Shown here piece after piece: positions 6,011 through 6,930 of a stretch of 6,930 bases of DNA; the stretch's first letter is position 1; each line of letters begins with the position of its first letter. Both the position numbers and the translations under genes were made by a program. Source of the DNA: CAVUUN01 sp964421755. Its GTDB lineage: Bacteria; Acidobacteriota; UBA6911; RPQK01. The notes beneath the pieces are model-generated. The model was not told the DNA's origin and searched no databases. It was given only the letters and a program-made list of their open reading frames with translations. The stretch is from positions 1-6,930 of the forward strand of contig CAYQYP010000126.1 of NCBI GenBank assembly GCA_964421755.1, in the 5' to 3' direction.

Positions 6011-6037
6011 GCCCCTGAACCGCATTCAGAGCGGGGC
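6011..6037 (-). terminator. possible terminator of the HEPN-type gene
   Basis: GCCC (6011-6014) pairs with GGGC (6034-6037) and CTGAA (6015-6019) pairs with TTCAG (6025-6029). This gives nine pairs around a five-base loop with a four-base bulge. Read on the minus strand it starts 29 nt after the stop codon at 6066 and is followed within six bases by TTTT. The T-run is short, so the call is tentative. A second perfect stem, TTGGCC/GGCCAA with a four-base loop (5980-5995), lies just beyond. Confidence 0.35.
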
Positions 6038-6065
6038 CAATTTGAAGGACACCCCACAATCCAGC

Positions 6066-6930
6066 TCAGATCCCCTTGCACCACTCGAAACCTGCCTCCA
6101 CCATGACCCGATCGAGTTCCCGGACTGCCTGACCCGGCCCTCCCAAGCGAGGGCTCCTTTCAAGAAACCAAAGCAGAATATCCCTAAGGATGCTCTCCGC
6201 TTTCGGTAGCATTTCTGCAATCCCTGTGGGCGTTGCAGTCCCGTGCACGACTTTGCTTCGAAAGTCGTAGAGTTTCTTCATGAGCCGAATCCGCTCCTCG
6301 GGACTGCCGTAACTCGAAGGCAGCAGGGCTGCCCCTCTGAGGCTAAATCGAAAGGTGACTTCCGCCTGACCTGAATCATTCGCCAGCAGCCGCTCAAGCC
6401 CGATTACATAGTCAATCAGCTGATCTTCGGGTTCAGTTCGTCGTGATGCTGCTCGCAAGCGGCCAAATGGCAGTCGCAGCCTGCTTGACTGATCTTTCCT
6501 GGCCTCGATCACCAGACCGTAAATTCGCCGAAGCCGTTCGATATCCCCCTCGTTCAGATGGACCGGTCCGCCGATGCGGCTCGATGCGACTATGGCAGAT
6601 CCTCGCATCTCCCCGAAATTAAGAAATGGGCTCTCCAAGAAGCTGGCTAAGTTCTTGAACACCGCCCTTCCTGTTGTGGCCAGATTGAGCGCACCCGCTA
6701 GCCGCTCAATGGACTCCTCACCTCCTACGCGCATCGGCCCGGTTTTCGACACTTCTTCTCTGACCTCGCATATCCAAGCACCGGTATCAAGAGTCGGGAA
6801 TTGACGAAACCCGAAGTCTATTCTGGCGTATCGGTCGATGTCCAAACGGGATACCGGGCGCAGATAGAGCGGACCAGCAAGACTAAAAGCAGAGTTGGCG
6901 GAGAAGTGATCGACCTGATAGACCGAGAGC
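6066..6930 (-). CDS. HEPN (Apea-like) domain protein, 5' end outside the window
   Basis: The reading frame is open from the window edge to a TGA at 6066-6068, so at least 287 residues are encoded and the start is not seen. A TTG at 6845 is in frame, but the frame continues upstream of it without a stop, so it should not be taken as the start. The C-terminal third has helical segments with LIDYVIGLERLL and then YDFRSKVVHG, an R-x4-H motif (R codon 6258-6260, H codon 6243-6245) characteristic of HEPN domains, many of which are RNases. The helix plus FRSKVVHG pattern is closest to Apea-like HEPN proteins, often found in defence islands. The N-terminal part (DFGFRQFPTLDTGAWICEV onward) I do not recognise. 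It belongs to the segment after repeat copy 2 and may be the first gene of a neighbouring cassette. RNase activity is inferred. Confidence 0.75.
   Translation of the reverse strand, partial: LSVYQVDHFSANSAFSLAGPLYLRPVSRLDIDRYARIDFGFRQFPTLDTGAWICEVREEVSKTGPMRVGGEESIERLAGALNLATTGRAVFKNLASFLESPFLNFGEMRGSAIVASSRIGGPVHLNEGDIERLRRIYGLVIEARKDQSSRLRLPFGRLRAASRRTEPEDQLIDYVIGLERLLANDSGQAEVTFRFSLRGAALLPSSYGSPEERIRLMKKLYDFRSKVVHGTATPTGIAEMLPKAESILRDILLWFLERSPRLGGPGQAVRELDRVMVEAGFEWCKGI

Noticed and set aside
5804..6106. Second open frame beginning MKTLERETGIEPATSSLGN
   Set aside because: Same artefact from repeat copy 2; it reads through repeat motifs and intergenic hairpins into the antisense of the HEPN gene.

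Overview
The window is a defence-island fragment from a bacterium of unknown lineage. Base composition is moderately GC-rich by eye (mid-50s percent). Nothing here fixes the taxon: there are no ribosomal or housekeeping genes, only a tRNA fragment and accessory genes. A large free-living environmental genome, for example acidobacterial, is a guess.

Layout. Positions 1-130 hold no gene, only a cluster of small hairpins and the flank of a repeat. A direct repeat of 184 bp occurs at 131-314 and again, same orientation and no gaps, at 5796-5979. Each copy contains the minus-strand 3' half of a glycine tRNA (anticodon CCC), cut off exactly at the anticodon loop, followed by short phased repeats that look like recombinase arm sites. 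Between the copies lie a toxin-antitoxin pair on the minus strand (zeta-like P-loop protein and a 69-residue partner) and, divergently on the plus strand, one 1503-residue STAND NTPase with an N-terminal PD-(D/E)XK/Cap4-like nuclease domain and a long helical C-terminus, resembling the Avs antiviral proteins. After the second copy begins another minus-strand gene with a HEPN-type R-x4-H motif, running off the window end.

Interpretation. The two repeats bound a 5665-bp unit that carries cargo but no integrase. A 21-nt double motif (ATGGAGCCA twice) closes each repeat on its right side and also sits just left of the second copy. If the unit were excised as a circle by recombination between the repeats, these motifs would flank the tRNA core on both sides, the architecture of a tyrosine-recombinase attP site. 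The best reading is a non-autonomous, tRNA-fragment-bounded defence cassette, probably one of a tandem series, with the toxin-antitoxin pair stabilising it and the STAND protein as antiphage effector. The repeats, tRNA half and protein motifs are seen directly; mobility, tandem arrangement and defence activity are inferred.
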